Assembly: GCA_015655015.1 (NCBI GenBank)
Contig: JAATFV010000090.1
Span: forward strand, 1-64,000
Source of the DNA: Chitinophagales bacterium
GTDB taxonomy: Bacteria > Bacteroidota > Bacteroidia > Chitinophagales > Chitinophagaceae
Length of the DNA stretch: 64,000 nt
Direction: 5' to 3'
The stretch's first letter is position 1. Each line of letters begins with the position of its first letter. The notes under the pieces are model-generated. The model was given only the letters and a program-made list of their open reading frames with translations. It did not search any database and was not told the origin of the DNA. Below, piece by piece: positions 36,586-45,854 of the stretch. A program made the translations under genes and the position numbers.

Positions 36586-38172
36586 ATGAAAACCTTTACA
36601 AACCGCGGAACACACCGGTGTTCCTTTCTTCCTAAAAAAATTTCGATTGGTTGCTGCCTGCTCACCGCTCTGACAACCATAACTCAGGCACAGCCAACTG
36701 TCAGCGCCCCTTCTCCTTTGACCCCGACTATTTGTACCGGCAGCAACATCACCTTTACGGTCACGGCATCGGGAGCCGGTCCGTTGACATATCAATGGCA
36801 GGAAAGTGAAGATGGAGGCGCCAGCTGGAATCCTCTTATAGACAATACCAATTACAACGGCAGCACCACTACGGGCTTGTATACCGGCGTCAATAGCTCC
36901 TCACTGACGATTACCCGTGTTCCTGTGTCAATGGACCAGTTTTTATATAATGTAATTGTAACGGATCGTAATGGGTCCAGCTTCACCTCTGACATATCGT
37001 TCATGTCGGTAGGTCCGGGAGTTACTATCGACGATGTGCCTCATATCGGTTGCCCGACGACCCCCATATCCCTGCAAGTAACCCCTGTCTCAGGGCTAAG
37101 CTATCAATGGCAGGTAAGTACCGATAATGGCAGCAGTTGGGCAAATGTATCCGATGGCGCCGACCCCAGCACCGCGGTATACACAGGAGCTGCCACCGGT
37201 ACCCTGACCATTTCCAACCTGCCTACTTCCTTTAACAATAATATTTACCGTTACCTGGCCAATGGCCTTGGATGTAATGTGATCAGCGGCAACAATACCC
37301 TTAGCGTTCCGACGTTCGCGACGGTAGTTGATCCTTCCAATGCCGTGATCGATGCCAGCAACAATGCTGTCTTTACCGTAGCGGCGTCGGGTGGCACCCC
37401 TCCTATTACGTACCGATGGTCCGTTAGTATGAATGGAGGCACTACTTATACGCCTTTATCCGATGACGCCACGTATAGCGGTACGGCTACCAACACCCTG
37501 AGCATTACCAACGTTACAGCCCTTATGTTCAGTTATCTTTATCGTCCTATCGTAAGGAATATCGGCGGCTGCGCCACGTCAGGTATCGGTTTTGCCAAAA
37601 TCGTTACGAATACCACGTTACCGGTGGAATTAGAATCTTTAACGGCCAAAATGACAACAGATGCATCCGTTCAATTAGCATGGACGGTGGGTGAACAATA
37701 TCACCCTCAAACTTATACCATCCAGCGATCGGCAAACGGTTATTCATTTACCGATATTGGCCTGGTAAAAGGGGATAGCGTGAATACTTCTTTTAGCTTT
37801 ACGGATGACAAGCCGGGAGCAGGCACTATTAATTACCGGCTGAAGATGTCGGACCTGGATGGGAATGCGACTTACAGCCGCGTCATCAACCTGACCACCG
37901 ATGAAAATAAAAATAGCACCCGTATCGAACTGAGGCCATCCATAACCGCGGACGGTCTTACCAGCTTATATACCCTGATGCCCCGCAGCGAATCGATCGT
38001 CCTTACAGTAATGGATGTTACCGGCCGCCAGCAATGGTCTCAATCCGCCAGACTGGAAAAAGGGGAATATTATACGCCCCTGAATGTCTCCAGTTTGAGA
38101 AAGGGCATTTATTACGTCCATGTCACCAGTAACGATGGTATTTTCAAAACGATCCCATTTGTTAAGGAGTAG
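36586..38172 (+). CDS. Secreted Ig-like protein with T9SS sorting domain
   Basis: 528 residues with a signal peptide ending near TTITQAQ. Three Ig-like modules follow: ITFTVTASGAGPLTYQWQES, ISLQVTPVSGLSYQWQVSTD and FTVAASGGTPPITYRWSVSM, each with an YNGSTT- or YTGAATGTLTI-like turn. A region with LESLTAKMTTDASVQLAWTV (fibronectin-like) precedes the C-terminal T9SS domain (RKGIYYVHVTSNDGIFKTIP). It is probably surface-attached. Its last 11 bases overlap the convergent thioesterase gene. Confidence 0.87.
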   Translation: MKTFTNRGTHRCSFLPKKISIGCCLLTALTTITQAQPTVSAPSPLTPTICTGSNITFTVTASGAGPLTYQWQESEDGGASWNPLIDNTNYNGSTTTGLYTGVNSSSLTITRVPVSMDQFLYNVIVTDRNGSSFTSDISFMSVGPGVTIDDVPHIGCPTTPISLQVTPVSGLSYQWQVSTDNGSSWANVSDGADPSTAVYTGAATGTLTISNLPTSFNNNIYRYLANGLGCNVISGNNTLSVPTFATVVDPSNAVIDASNNAVFTVAASGGTPPITYRWSVSMNGGTTYTPLSDDATYSGTATNTLSITNVTALMFSYLYRPIVRNIGGCATSGIGFAKIVTNTTLPVELESLTAKMTTDASVQLAWTVGEQYHPQTYTIQRSANGYSFTDIGLVKGDSVNTSFSFTDDKPGAGTINYRLKMSDLDGNATYSRVINLTTDENKNSTRIELRPSITADGLTSLYTLMPRSESIVLTVMDVTGRQQWSQSARLEKGEYYTPLNVSSLRKGIYYVHVTSNDGIFKTIPFVKE

Positions 38173-38647
38173 GAACGGATTTAGCCTTAAATGACCAGGT
38201 AATGAAAACTTCGGCGACCTCCTCACCTGCCTCGTTGGCGCCGACGGAACGGGCCCGGAAGAGTTCTCCCTGCCCGCTGGCAACGGCTCGTTCTATTGTC
38301 TGGCGGATGGAGGGGCCATCTGTGCAGGTGAAGCAGGTGAGGCCCGTTGCTTTTTTAAAATAGTTTGCTTCCATCTTAACCACCAGCATGGATAGGGGCG
38401 GATCACGCCGGTAAATATGCGCCATCGCCAGGGCGCCTGTGCTCATTTCCGCGGCCATGCCCAGGCAGGCAAAATAGGTGGACCGGAAGGGATTCTGAGA
38501 GAACCATTTATAGGGGACGCTGGTGACACAATGCACCTCATCTATCTCACGGACCCTGACCCCGGAAAAATAAGCAGATGGCAGCCTGGCAAATAAATAG
38601 AGCCTGAATTTCAGCGGATGCCGCATCAAACGGAGGAATTTTTCCAT
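38162..38647 (-). CDS. Hotdog-fold thioesterase-like protein (DUF4442)
   Basis: 161 residues. The sequence SVPYKWFSQNPFRSTYFACLGMAAEMSTGALAM (in part) matches DUF4442, a hotdog-fold family related to acyl-CoA thioesterases. LSMLVVKMEANYFKKATG is the matching central helix-strand unit. A cytoplasmic thioesterase role is likely, but the acyl substrate is unknown. The 3' end overlaps the T9SS protein gene by 11 bases, tail to tail. Confidence 0.75.
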   Translation of the reverse strand: MEKFLRLMRHPLKFRLYLFARLPSAYFSGVRVREIDEVHCVTSVPYKWFSQNPFRSTYFACLGMAAEMSTGALAMAHIYRRDPPLSMLVVKMEANYFKKATGLTCFTCTDGPSIRQTIERAVASGQGELFRARSVGANEAGEEVAEVFITWSFKAKSVPTP

Positions 38648-38694
38648 GGAGGTCTTTTTACTGGTGGCTATTATTGCCGTTGGTCGATTATTTT

Positions 38695-38748
38695 ACTGTT
38701 CGCTGATTATTCACTGTTCGCTGATTATTCACTGTTCGCTGATTATTC
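38695..38748. repeat. Three perfect tandem copies of an 18-bp unit
   Basis: ACTGTTCGCTGATTATTC occurs three times without mismatch (38695-38712, 38713-38730, 38731-38748). The array ends on the first base of the peptidase stop codon and lies in the 100-base gap before the thioesterase start. A degraded further copy can be seen inside the stop-codon region (CTGCTTGCTGAT). It may be a recent slippage array; copy number could vary between strains. Confidence 0.9.
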
Positions 38749-40388
38749 TACTGCTTGCTGATCTCTACAATGGTCGCGACGATGCTGTTATTCGTCTCTC
38801 CTTTTACCGTGAACTGCATATTGCCTTTGGCGGAGCTCTGGAAGCGGATATTGCGCATCAGCTTGTCCCCCAGGGCGGCATTCAGCCGGCTGGCATAGTC
38901 TTGCCGGGGATCCTCACTGATCTTGCTATTAATAGTGTACCAGTCGAGGGGTTGTTTGCTGACCACTACAGCCATTTCATCCCTGGTGCCGATGCTATCC
39001 GGCATCAAGCTCTTGTCTTTGGGGAAGAGGCGATAACCGGTGATGCCACAGAAGGGGGAATATTTTGTTTTGACAGGATTGTCCGGTCGAGGATAGGGAA
39101 ATAACGTATAGCTGGTGCCATCCGTCTCTTTCCCAAAAACATAGATATAACACTCCGTGGAGTTTTTTACTTCCATTTTGAAGCGGGAGCCTTTTTTAAC
39201 GGGTGTTATGGTCTCGAAAACATTGCCCTCCCTGGTATTTCCGGCCTTAAGCTGGAGGGGGATATAGTCTCCGGTGACGGTTCGCTTGCCTTCATAGTGG
39301 ATCTGCACCAGCCCGATCTCACAGGCGAAGGGAGTCGCTGCCGCTGCACCGGTCTTTTCCATTGGCTCCAATCCGTAAGCTTCCCGGACAAAAAACCGGA
39401 AGTCAGGATAACGCACCCAGGCAAAGCCGTTATGCCCCCACGAAGGGCCCCAGCTATTCATAATAAGGAAGGCGCCTCCATATTTTTTGTCATCATATCC
39501 TACCACGCATTGGGCATGACCGCCGAAGCCCTGCAGGCTTCTGTCTTCTCCCGTAGGGTTCCAGACATCCTGTCCCATCATGGGCTGCATATAACTGCCG
39601 CCTACCATCATACCGATGACGACGGGGGCCCCCTGGGAAAGGTTCTCTTTAATGGCCCGCAGGTCGATAACATTGTTCCTATCGCCGGGGGTGAGCCGGT
39701 TGAATCCCCGCATCCTGTGCTGCCGGGCTTCTTCCAATAGTTCCTGGTCAGGCTGACGGGCGCAGTCCTTATCGCTGTAAGGGAATTTATCATAGGCTAC
39801 GGCCCCGCTCTTCGTCATGAATTCCATGGCCCGGAGGATGTAGGAGCCTTCGCAGCCTTCCAGGCCGATCTGGTTATATAAGAAGGAGGGGCTGTATCTC
39901 AGGCTATTGGGATCTTCTCCTGTGCGGGCGGCCTCTGCAATCGTTCGGGCCCCATAAGCGCTGCTCCAGGCCACACAACTACCCTGATGGCCCTGGTCGC
40001 CGACGGCGGGAGCAAATTTCTGCAGATTGACGGCTTCCGGCAGCGGGTTTCTCGTGGTATCGTCGGAGAGAGATTCGTAGATATTCGCTTTCTCGAATTG
40101 CCGGGGATCGAGATAACCTCCCGTAGCCAGCTGAGAGATCTGTTGGGTGATGCCTCCCAGACCGCCGGCACCATTACAGCCGCCCCGGCCAAAGAGAAAA
40201 TAACCACCGCCTAAAATAATTAATAAGAAGATAAGTCCGCGGCCACGAAATAACCCTAATAAAAGGAAGAGCAGTCCGAATATTCCGCCTCCTCCCCCGC
40301 CCCCGGAAGGGCCAAAGCCTCCGCCGCCCTGTTCATCACCGCTGTTGTCCTGAGGGTCCTGGGGATCATCTTCCATCCGGATAGGCAT
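38748..40388 (-). CDS. Membrane-anchored C1A (papain-type) cysteine peptidase
   Basis: 546 residues. An acidic and Gly-rich N-terminus is followed by a hydrophobic segment (about 36-68) and then the peptidase domain: GHQGSCVAWSSAYGA with the catalytic Cys, GGHAQCVVGYDD with His, and MNSWGPSWGHNG with Asn. Residues about 340-546 form an extra C-terminal domain that I do not recognise, perhaps DUF4384-like. The enzyme probably faces the periplasm. It shares its strand with the thioesterase gene but is separated from it by the 18-bp repeat array. Confidence 0.88.
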   Translation of the reverse strand: MPIRMEDDPQDPQDNSGDEQGGGGFGPSGGGGGGGIFGLLFLLLGLFRGRGLIFLLIILGGGYFLFGRGGCNGAGGLGGITQQISQLATGGYLDPRQFEKANIYESLSDDTTRNPLPEAVNLQKFAPAVGDQGHQGSCVAWSSAYGARTIAEAARTGEDPNSLRYSPSFLYNQIGLEGCEGSYILRAMEFMTKSGAVAYDKFPYSDKDCARQPDQELLEEARQHRMRGFNRLTPGDRNNVIDLRAIKENLSQGAPVVIGMMVGGSYMQPMMGQDVWNPTGEDRSLQGFGGHAQCVVGYDDKKYGGAFLIMNSWGPSWGHNGFAWVRYPDFRFFVREAYGLEPMEKTGAAAATPFACEIGLVQIHYEGKRTVTGDYIPLQLKAGNTREGNVFETITPVKKGSRFKMEVKNSTECYIYVFGKETDGTSYTLFPYPRPDNPVKTKYSPFCGITGYRLFPKDKSLMPDSIGTRDEMAVVVSKQPLDWYTINSKISEDPRQDYASRLNAALGDKLMRNIRFQSSAKGNMQFTVKGETNNSIVATIVEISKQ

Positions 40389-40516
40389 ATCAATACATTT
40401 TGATTACCCTAAATGTAATAAGTTTTTTGGAAGTGGCGGGTCTGGAAACTGGGTGATTTCAGGGCGGGCGGATTGGAATGCGATGGATTGGCAACCGTGT
40501 GCCGATGAGAACAGTC

Positions 40517-41728
40517 CTACAGCTCGATCTGGTTCCTCAGCAGGTCTTCGAACTGATCTCTTTTCCGGATCAGCTGCGCCTTCCCGTCTTTTACCAGAAC
40601 TTCGGCGGGCTTGAAACGGGAATTGAAATTGGAGGACATTTCGAATCCATAGGCGCCGGCATTTCTGAATACCAGGTAGTCGCCTTCTCTGACCTCATTA
40701 ATCGTGCGGTCCCAGGCGAAGGTGTCCGTCTCGCAGATATTTCCTACGACGGAATAGGGTTTCAGGGGACCATGGGGGTTGCTGATATTTTCGATCTCGT
40801 GATATGCGTCGTAGAACATGGGGCGGATCAGGTGATTGAAGCCGCTGTCCACACTGACGAAGGTGGTGGCCTCCGTTTCTTTTATTACGTTCACCTTAGT
40901 AATGAAATAACCGCATTCGCTTACGAAGAATTTTCCCGGCTCGAACCATACCTGTAACGGGCGGCCACCGGGATTGGGGTGGTTGGAAAAAGCCTCTTCT
41001 ATTTTGTCTGCCAGGCATTGTATGTCCGTCTCTACGTCTCCGTCCTTATAAGGGACTTTAAACCCTCCGCCCAGGTCGATAAACTGTAGCTCCGAAAAGA
41101 GCGGAATAATATCGAAAAGGATCTCGATGCCCTTCACGAAGACGTCCACATCCTTGATCTCACTGCCCGTGTGGATATGCAGGTCGACTATATGAAGGTT
41201 ATACTTCCGGACAAGAGACAGCACTTTTTCTATCTGATCGACGGGGATCCCGAATTTGCTCTTGTCGTGCCCGGTAGAGATCTTGAGATTTCCCCCGGCC
41301 ATGATATTGGGGCGCAGACGTACGCCCACCGGATAGCTGTGACCGAATTTTTGCCCGAACTTTTCCAGGTTGGACAGGCTGTCGATATTGATGATCACGC
41401 CCAGGGACTGTGCTTCTTCGATTTCGCCGAAGCCAATGCCATTGGAGGTGTAGAGGATCCGTTCCGGGGGGAAACCCGCATGCAGGGCCAGCCGGACCTC
41501 ATTGATAGAGCTGCAGTCAATGTTTGCCCCCAGTCCGCCAATGTATTTCAGGATGTTGATGTTGGTAAGGGCCTTGGAGGCGTAGAAAAAAAGGGTATTG
41601 GTACGGCTGAATGCAGTCGTGAGCTTATTATATTGTTCTTTTATCTTTTCCGCATGGTAGACGTACAGGGGTGTTCCGAATTGTTGACCTAGATGAATGA
41701 GATATTCCGGTGATAATTGTTCTGACAT
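40517..41728 (-). CDS. lysA: Diaminopimelate decarboxylase
   Basis: 403 residues of a fold-III PLP enzyme. FYASKALTN carries the PLP lysine, followed by LHIHTGSEI, GGGFKVPY, WFEPGKFFVSECGYF, and the active-site CETDTFAWDR and NAGAYGFEMSSNFN. It makes L-lysine from meso-diaminopimelate in the cytoplasm. It lies 60 bases downstream of scpB on the same strand. Confidence 0.95.
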   Translation of the reverse strand: MSEQLSPEYLIHLGQQFGTPLYVYHAEKIKEQYNKLTTAFSRTNTLFFYASKALTNINILKYIGGLGANIDCSSINEVRLALHAGFPPERILYTSNGIGFGEIEEAQSLGVIINIDSLSNLEKFGQKFGHSYPVGVRLRPNIMAGGNLKISTGHDKSKFGIPVDQIEKVLSLVRKYNLHIVDLHIHTGSEIKDVDVFVKGIEILFDIIPLFSELQFIDLGGGFKVPYKDGDVETDIQCLADKIEEAFSNHPNPGGRPLQVWFEPGKFFVSECGYFITKVNVIKETEATTFVSVDSGFNHLIRPMFYDAYHEIENISNPHGPLKPYSVVGNICETDTFAWDRTINEVREGDYLVFRNAGAYGFEMSSNFNSRFKPAEVLVKDGKAQLIRKRDQFEDLLRNQIEL

Positions 41729-41788
41729 GTGAAAAAGGGATAAAGGGCCTGCCTTGCTGATTATTGATTTTTATAAAGAATAAAGATA

Positions 41789-43060
41789 TTATTTATTACC
41801 GGGATGATCGTGGCCCTCGTCAGGATGCGGTTTGTCTCCGTCGTGACCGGTCGATTCTTCGCCGGCATCCGGACCTTGTTCTTCATCGTCTGTATCTTCT
41901 TCGGAGGGCTCGCCGTTGTCAACGTCATCATGGGAGGATTTGTCGTTGTCAACGTCATCATGGGAAGGCTCGTCGTCAGCGGAAGAATTTTCGTTTTCCG
42001 AAGCTTCTGGCTCACCGGCAGTATTTTCGTCCTCCCCTTCCCGGGACTCCTCTTCGGAGGCATCGGCTGTTTCGTCGGCAAGTTCCTCATCGGGAGCATC
42101 GGCGATTTCTTTGGCTGTATGGCCGGTGGATGCCTCTTCGGTCGGCTCTTCAGGCTCCGTTGTCTCTTCTTCAGACTGCGGCTCCCCGGAAGCCTCTGAA
42201 TGTTCTTCGGCATGCGATTCTTCGGATTCTGTTGTTCCTTCTTCGGCCTGTGGCGCTTCAGACTCCATTGTTGTCTCTTCCTCCGCGTGCGGTTCTTCCC
42301 TTGTCCTATCGGCTTGAACCTCTTCCTCTTCGCCTTCATGCTCTATAAGCTGGCCGTCTTCACCAACGATGAGGAGCTTGGCCTCAGCTATGCTTTCGTC
42401 GGAACCGGCTTCGGCAGGATTGCCGCTTTCAGCCCCGGGAGCGACGTTCTCTTCCGTTTCGGGCAGGACCTCGCCGGCGCCGTGTGTAATGACGGTCGGT
42501 TCGATCATCGTCTCTGCAAATATCTCTTTCAGCTTGGGTAGGTCAGCTGCGGAATTGATGCCGAAATAATCCATGAAAGTTTTGGAGGTGGAATAGACCA
42601 GGGGCTTACCCGGCATATTCTCATTCCGGCCGGAGATGATGATCAATTCTTTTTCCAGGAGCTTCTGTATGGAATAGTCGCTGCTCACACCACGGATCGA
42701 TTCGATCTCGCCTTTGGTAATAGGTTGCTTATAAGCGATGATGGCCAGGGTCTCCAGGGCTGCCGAAGACAGGCGCTTGAGAAATTTTTCTCCGTTGAGC
42801 TGGGCGACGGTCTTGTGAAAGTCTCTTTTGGTGAGGAATTGCCAGCCGCCGCCGCTCTCTCTCACTTCGAAGGGATAGAATTCGGAGGCATATTTTTCGA
42901 TGATCCCGTCCAGGGAGGTCTGTATCTGCTCCAGGGTAAGTTTTTCCTCCATAAAACCGAAGGCATTGTTGATCAGCTCGGTGATCTCCATGGAGGTGAG
43001 GGGCTTATCGCTGGCAAAGATCAGCGCTTCGATATGCGGGATGATGTTTCCGATTTCCAT
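41789..43060 (-). CDS. scpB: Condensin subunit ScpB with a long acidic C-terminal tail
   Basis: 423 residues, about twice the usual ScpB length. Residues 1 to about 185 are the two winged-helix domains (HIEALIFASDKPLTSMEI, LSSAALETLAIIAYKQPITKGEI, GRNENMPGKPLVYSTS). From about 200 on, the protein is almost wholly Glu, Asp, Ser, Thr, Ala and Pro, with His-Asp-rich repeats near the end. ScpB bridges ScpA and SMC in chromosome segregation. The tail is likely unfolded and strongly negative. Two 10-residue repeats in the tail come from a 30-bp duplication. Confidence 0.93.
   Translation of the reverse strand: MEIGNIIPHIEALIFASDKPLTSMEITELINNAFGFMEEKLTLEQIQTSLDGIIEKYASEFYPFEVRESGGGWQFLTKRDFHKTVAQLNGEKFLKRLSSAALETLAIIAYKQPITKGEIESIRGVSSDYSIQKLLEKELIIISGRNENMPGKPLVYSTSKTFMDYFGINSAADLPKLKEIFAETMIEPTVITHGAGEVLPETEENVAPGAESGNPAEAGSDESIAEAKLLIVGEDGQLIEHEGEEEEVQADRTREEPHAEEETTMESEAPQAEEGTTESEESHAEEHSEASGEPQSEEETTEPEEPTEEASTGHTAKEIADAPDEELADETADASEEESREGEDENTAGEPEASENENSSADDEPSHDDVDNDKSSHDDVDNGEPSEEDTDDEEQGPDAGEESTGHDGDKPHPDEGHDHPGNK
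41911..41970. repeat. Two tandem 30-bp units within the scpB acidic tail
   Basis: The units 41911-41940 and 41941-41970 share GTTGTCAACGTCATCATGGG and differ at a few bases. They are in frame with scpB and encode two copies of a ten-residue SHDDVDN-type element. Confidence 0.85.
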
Positions 43061-43072
43061 GTTTTGGTGTTA

Positions 43073-43957
43073 TTAGCCCTGCAACGCGGCTGCTCCACTC
43101 ACGATCTCTGTCAATTCCGTAGTGATGGCGGCCTGACGTGCCCGGTTGTAAGAAAGGCGCAATGCTTTCAGCAATTCGTTGGCATTGTCGCTGGCCTTGT
43201 CCATCGCTGTCATACGGGCGCCATGTTCGGAGGCGTTGGCATCCAGGACGGCCTTGAACAGCTGCGTGTTCAGTATCTTAGGCATCAGTTCGGCGATCAG
43301 CTCTTCCTTGCCCGGCTCGAAAATGAAATCGTTGTTGGCGGCCCCCGCTTTCTTTTCCACTTTGGGGATGGGAAGGAATTTTTCCAGCACAAAACGCTGG
43401 GTAGCGGCATTCTTAAATTCGCTGTATACGATCTCCACAGCATCGAATTCCTTGTTCTCGAAGGCCTTCATAGCAGCCTGGGAGCATGCCTGTACACTTT
43501 CAAAGTTAAGGTGCAGGAAGATATCCTTATAAGTATCGGTGACCTTGTAGTTATTCTTGGCGAAATGTTCGTACCCCTTTTTACCGATGCTCCAGATAGT
43601 CACATTACCTTTGGCAAATTGGGTAGAATATTGTTCCCTGATGGCTGATTTGGCCATTTTGATCAGGTTGGCATTGTAAGCTCCTGCCAGACCCCGGTCG
43701 CTGGTAATGACGATCAGCAACACTTTTTCCACGGGTCTTTCAGTAGCCAGGCTCGACCCTCCGGTATCCCCGTCGGAGCTGCTGACGATATTGCTGAGCA
43801 GCTCCTGGAGTTTTTGAGCATAGGGCCGCATCTGGATGATAGCGTCCTGGGCGCGGCGCAGCTTGGCTGCACTCACCATTTTCATTGCTTTGGTGATCTG
43901 CTGGCTGTTCTGGATAGATTTGATCCGATTACGTACCTCTTTGAGTTGTCCTGCCAT
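43073..43957 (-). CDS. atpG: F1Fo ATP synthase gamma subunit
   Basis: 294 residues. The N-terminal helix reads VRNRIKSIQNSQQITKAMKM, and the C-terminal helix has ALRLSYNRARQAAITTELTEIVSGAAAL, both characteristic of the rotor shaft. IVITSDRGLAGAYNANL is the conserved central strand. It drives rotary catalysis in the F1 head. The usual upstream partner atpA is not here; the gene upstream is the divergent surE. Only 12 bases separate its end from scpB. Confidence 0.96.
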   Translation of the reverse strand: MAGQLKEVRNRIKSIQNSQQITKAMKMVSAAKLRRAQDAIIQMRPYAQKLQELLSNIVSSSDGDTGGSSLATERPVEKVLLIVITSDRGLAGAYNANLIKMAKSAIREQYSTQFAKGNVTIWSIGKKGYEHFAKNNYKVTDTYKDIFLHLNFESVQACSQAAMKAFENKEFDAVEIVYSEFKNAATQRFVLEKFLPIPKVEKKAGAANNDFIFEPGKEELIAELMPKILNTQLFKAVLDANASEHGARMTAMDKASDNANELLKALRLSYNRARQAAITTELTEIVSGAAALQG

Positions 43958-44214
43958 ATTAGGAGTTTTTGTGCACAGGGAATGGCTTATTCCGAAAATA
44001 AACCCATCCCCTGTGCACGGCTAATGATGGGCCTATCGGCCAGCGAACCTGTGGTCCGCTTTAAATCGGCTGCGAAGGTAGCGCAAACACATCAAAAATC
44101 CATTCCCGGTGGGAAAACAGTGGAAAAAGAAGAGTGCCCTCTTTTTGATAGGGTTTATCCCATTCCGATCGCTGTAAAGTCCAAAATAAAGCAGACTTTT
44201 GTATACTTAAACCT

Positions 44215-45243
44215 ATGGCAAAGAAAAATATATCTAACGAAAGCAAGAACGGCAAGGCCCGTGTAACCAGGAATTCTCTTAAGGCGGCAGTCCCCCCTGC
44301 GGGTGTCCTCCGGCAGACCGATCAAACGGGCAGGAAGGTGAGGACAGGCAAAACAGGGGCAACCGGCATTATCCGGGAAACAGGCAAGAATGGTATGATA
44401 CCAATCAATGGAGATGGCAAAACCTCCAAACCTCTTCTGCCCGGCAAGCCGGCCAAAGGCGGCAATGGCCGGAAAAAGCTCCCGGTGATCCTGATCACCA
44501 ATGATGACGGGATCAGCGCTCCGGGTATACGCAACCTGGTAGAAGCCGTAAAAGGGCTGGGAAAAGTGGTGGTAGTAGCCCCCGATAAGCCCCAATCGGG
44601 CATGGGACATGCTATTACTATCGGCAATCCCCTGCGCCTTCACCCAATGCACCATCTGTTCGAAGGAGTGGATGCCTGGCAATGCAGCGGCACCCCGGTA
44701 GACTGTGTTAAGCTGGCCGTGGACAAAGTGCTGCGCCGCAAGCCGGATCTATGTTTGAGCGGCATCAACCATGGGGCCAATCATTCCATTAATGTGATTT
44801 ATTCCGGAACTATGTCGGCAGCGGTGGAAGCGGCGATTGAAAGCATTCCTTCAATAGGGTTCTCTTTACTGGACTATAGCGTAGAGGCCGATTTCAGCGC
44901 AGCCCGGAAGTATGTTCGGATCATCGTGGAGCAGATCCTTAGCCATCCCATGGATAAGCATCTGATACTCAATGTCAATTTCCCCGCTGTACCAGATTCC
45001 CTTATCAAGGGCATAAAGATCTGCCGGCAGGCTTATGCCAAATATGAGGAAGATTTTATAGAGCGAAATGACCCTACCGGGAAAAAATATTATTGGCTGA
45101 CCGGCAAATTCGTGAATTTCGACAAGGGGCGGGATACAGATGTATGGGCCCTGGAACACAATTATGTAAGTGTAGTTCCGGTACAATTTGACATGACGAA
45201 TTACGTTCTTAAAAGCAAACTTGAAAAAACGTGGAAATCGTGA
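44215..45243 (+). CDS. surE: 5'/3'-nucleotidase SurE with basic N-terminal extension
   Basis: 342 residues. Residues about 87-342 are SurE: ITNDDGISAPGI with the metal-binding D97 and D98, DKPQSGMGHAIT, QCSGTPVDCVKLAV and SGINHGANHSINVIYSGTMSAAVEA. It would dephosphorylate nucleoside 5'- and 3'-monophosphates in the cytoplasm. The first 85 residues are extra: low-complexity, rich in Lys, Gly, Thr and Arg, with repeated TG-K/R-T motifs. The next internal ATG near codon 60 also lies inside the extension, so a shorter translated form is possible. Confidence 0.92.
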   Translation: MAKKNISNESKNGKARVTRNSLKAAVPPAGVLRQTDQTGRKVRTGKTGATGIIRETGKNGMIPINGDGKTSKPLLPGKPAKGGNGRKKLPVILITNDDGISAPGIRNLVEAVKGLGKVVVVAPDKPQSGMGHAITIGNPLRLHPMHHLFEGVDAWQCSGTPVDCVKLAVDKVLRRKPDLCLSGINHGANHSINVIYSGTMSAAVEAAIESIPSIGFSLLDYSVEADFSAARKYVRIIVEQILSHPMDKHLILNVNFPAVPDSLIKGIKICRQAYAKYEEDFIERNDPTGKKYYWLTGKFVNFDKGRDTDVWALEHNYVSVVPVQFDMTNYVLKSKLEKTWKS

Positions 45244-45536
45244 TCTTCAAAAAAGATAACCTGAGACTGGGATTGCTACTGGGACTGGTAGCCCCGATCA
45301 TCAGCCTTGTCATCTATTATTTCGTGAAGTTTTATCCGCTATATACAGTGGGCGATTTCTTCTTTTTCCTCCGGACGAATAAGAGCCAGATTACGGCGGT
45401 TTCCGTTCCCTGCCTGGTGCTGAATATCGCTTTATTTACTTTTTATATTAATTCGCATAGGGATAATACAGCCAAGGGGATCTTTGCGGCGACGCTGATC
45501 TATGCGATCCTGGCGCTGTTGTTTAAGTTTATTTAG
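45231..45536 (+). CDS. Small membrane protein of unknown function
   Basis: 101 residues with three hydrophobic segments (about 12-30, 53-70 and 82-100). It begins inside the last 13 bases of surE, so the two are translated from one transcript. Proteins of this size and shape often follow surE in Bacteroidota (recalled, not checked). Function unknown. Confidence 0.7.
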   Translation: MEIVIFKKDNLRLGLLLGLVAPIISLVIYYFVKFYPLYTVGDFFFFLRTNKSQITAVSVPCLVLNIALFTFYINSHRDNTAKGIFAATLIYAILALLFKFI

Positions 45537-45782
45537 GCCGGAGGATGGTTGGTGTGCTGGCCGCCAGGATGGCCGTCGAAAGTTCCGGATTTTAGGTTAT
45601 TCTACGTTTTGAAGACTTTTTTGACGATTGCCTGCCATACATAATTATTATTGAGCCGTAAAGACAGTTTTGCGCTGAGTTTGAAAAGATAAGATGCAAT
45701 TCGGGCCAAAATCTTTTGGAACATCTTTTGCGACCCCTTATTTTTGCACTCCTTTTGAAGGGATACCCTCAGAAGGACAGGA

Positions 45783-45854
45783 TTGCCCGATAGTATAATG
45801 GCAGTACAACTGATTTTGGTTCAGTTTGTCGAGGTTCGAATCCTCGTCGGGCAA
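45783..45854 (+). tRNA. tRNA-Gln (anticodon UUG)
   Basis: 72 bases with a full cloverleaf: acceptor TTGCCCG/CGGGCAA, D-arm with TAGTATAATGG, anticodon stem ACTGA/TCAGT with loop TTTTGGT (anticodon TTG), and T-arm GGTTCGAATCC. The CCA is not encoded. Its 3' end borders the accessory segment, and tRNA 3' ends are common tyrosine-integrase targets. Confidence 0.96.

Noticed and set aside
41764..42348. Long plus-strand frame opposite the scpB tail
   Set aside because: It is a by-product of the GC-rich acidic repeat coding on the other strand.
45783..45854. Direct repeat of the tRNA-Gln 3' end marking a right attachment site
   Set aside because: Looked for the T-arm and acceptor sequence downstream, but no second copy was seen in the window.
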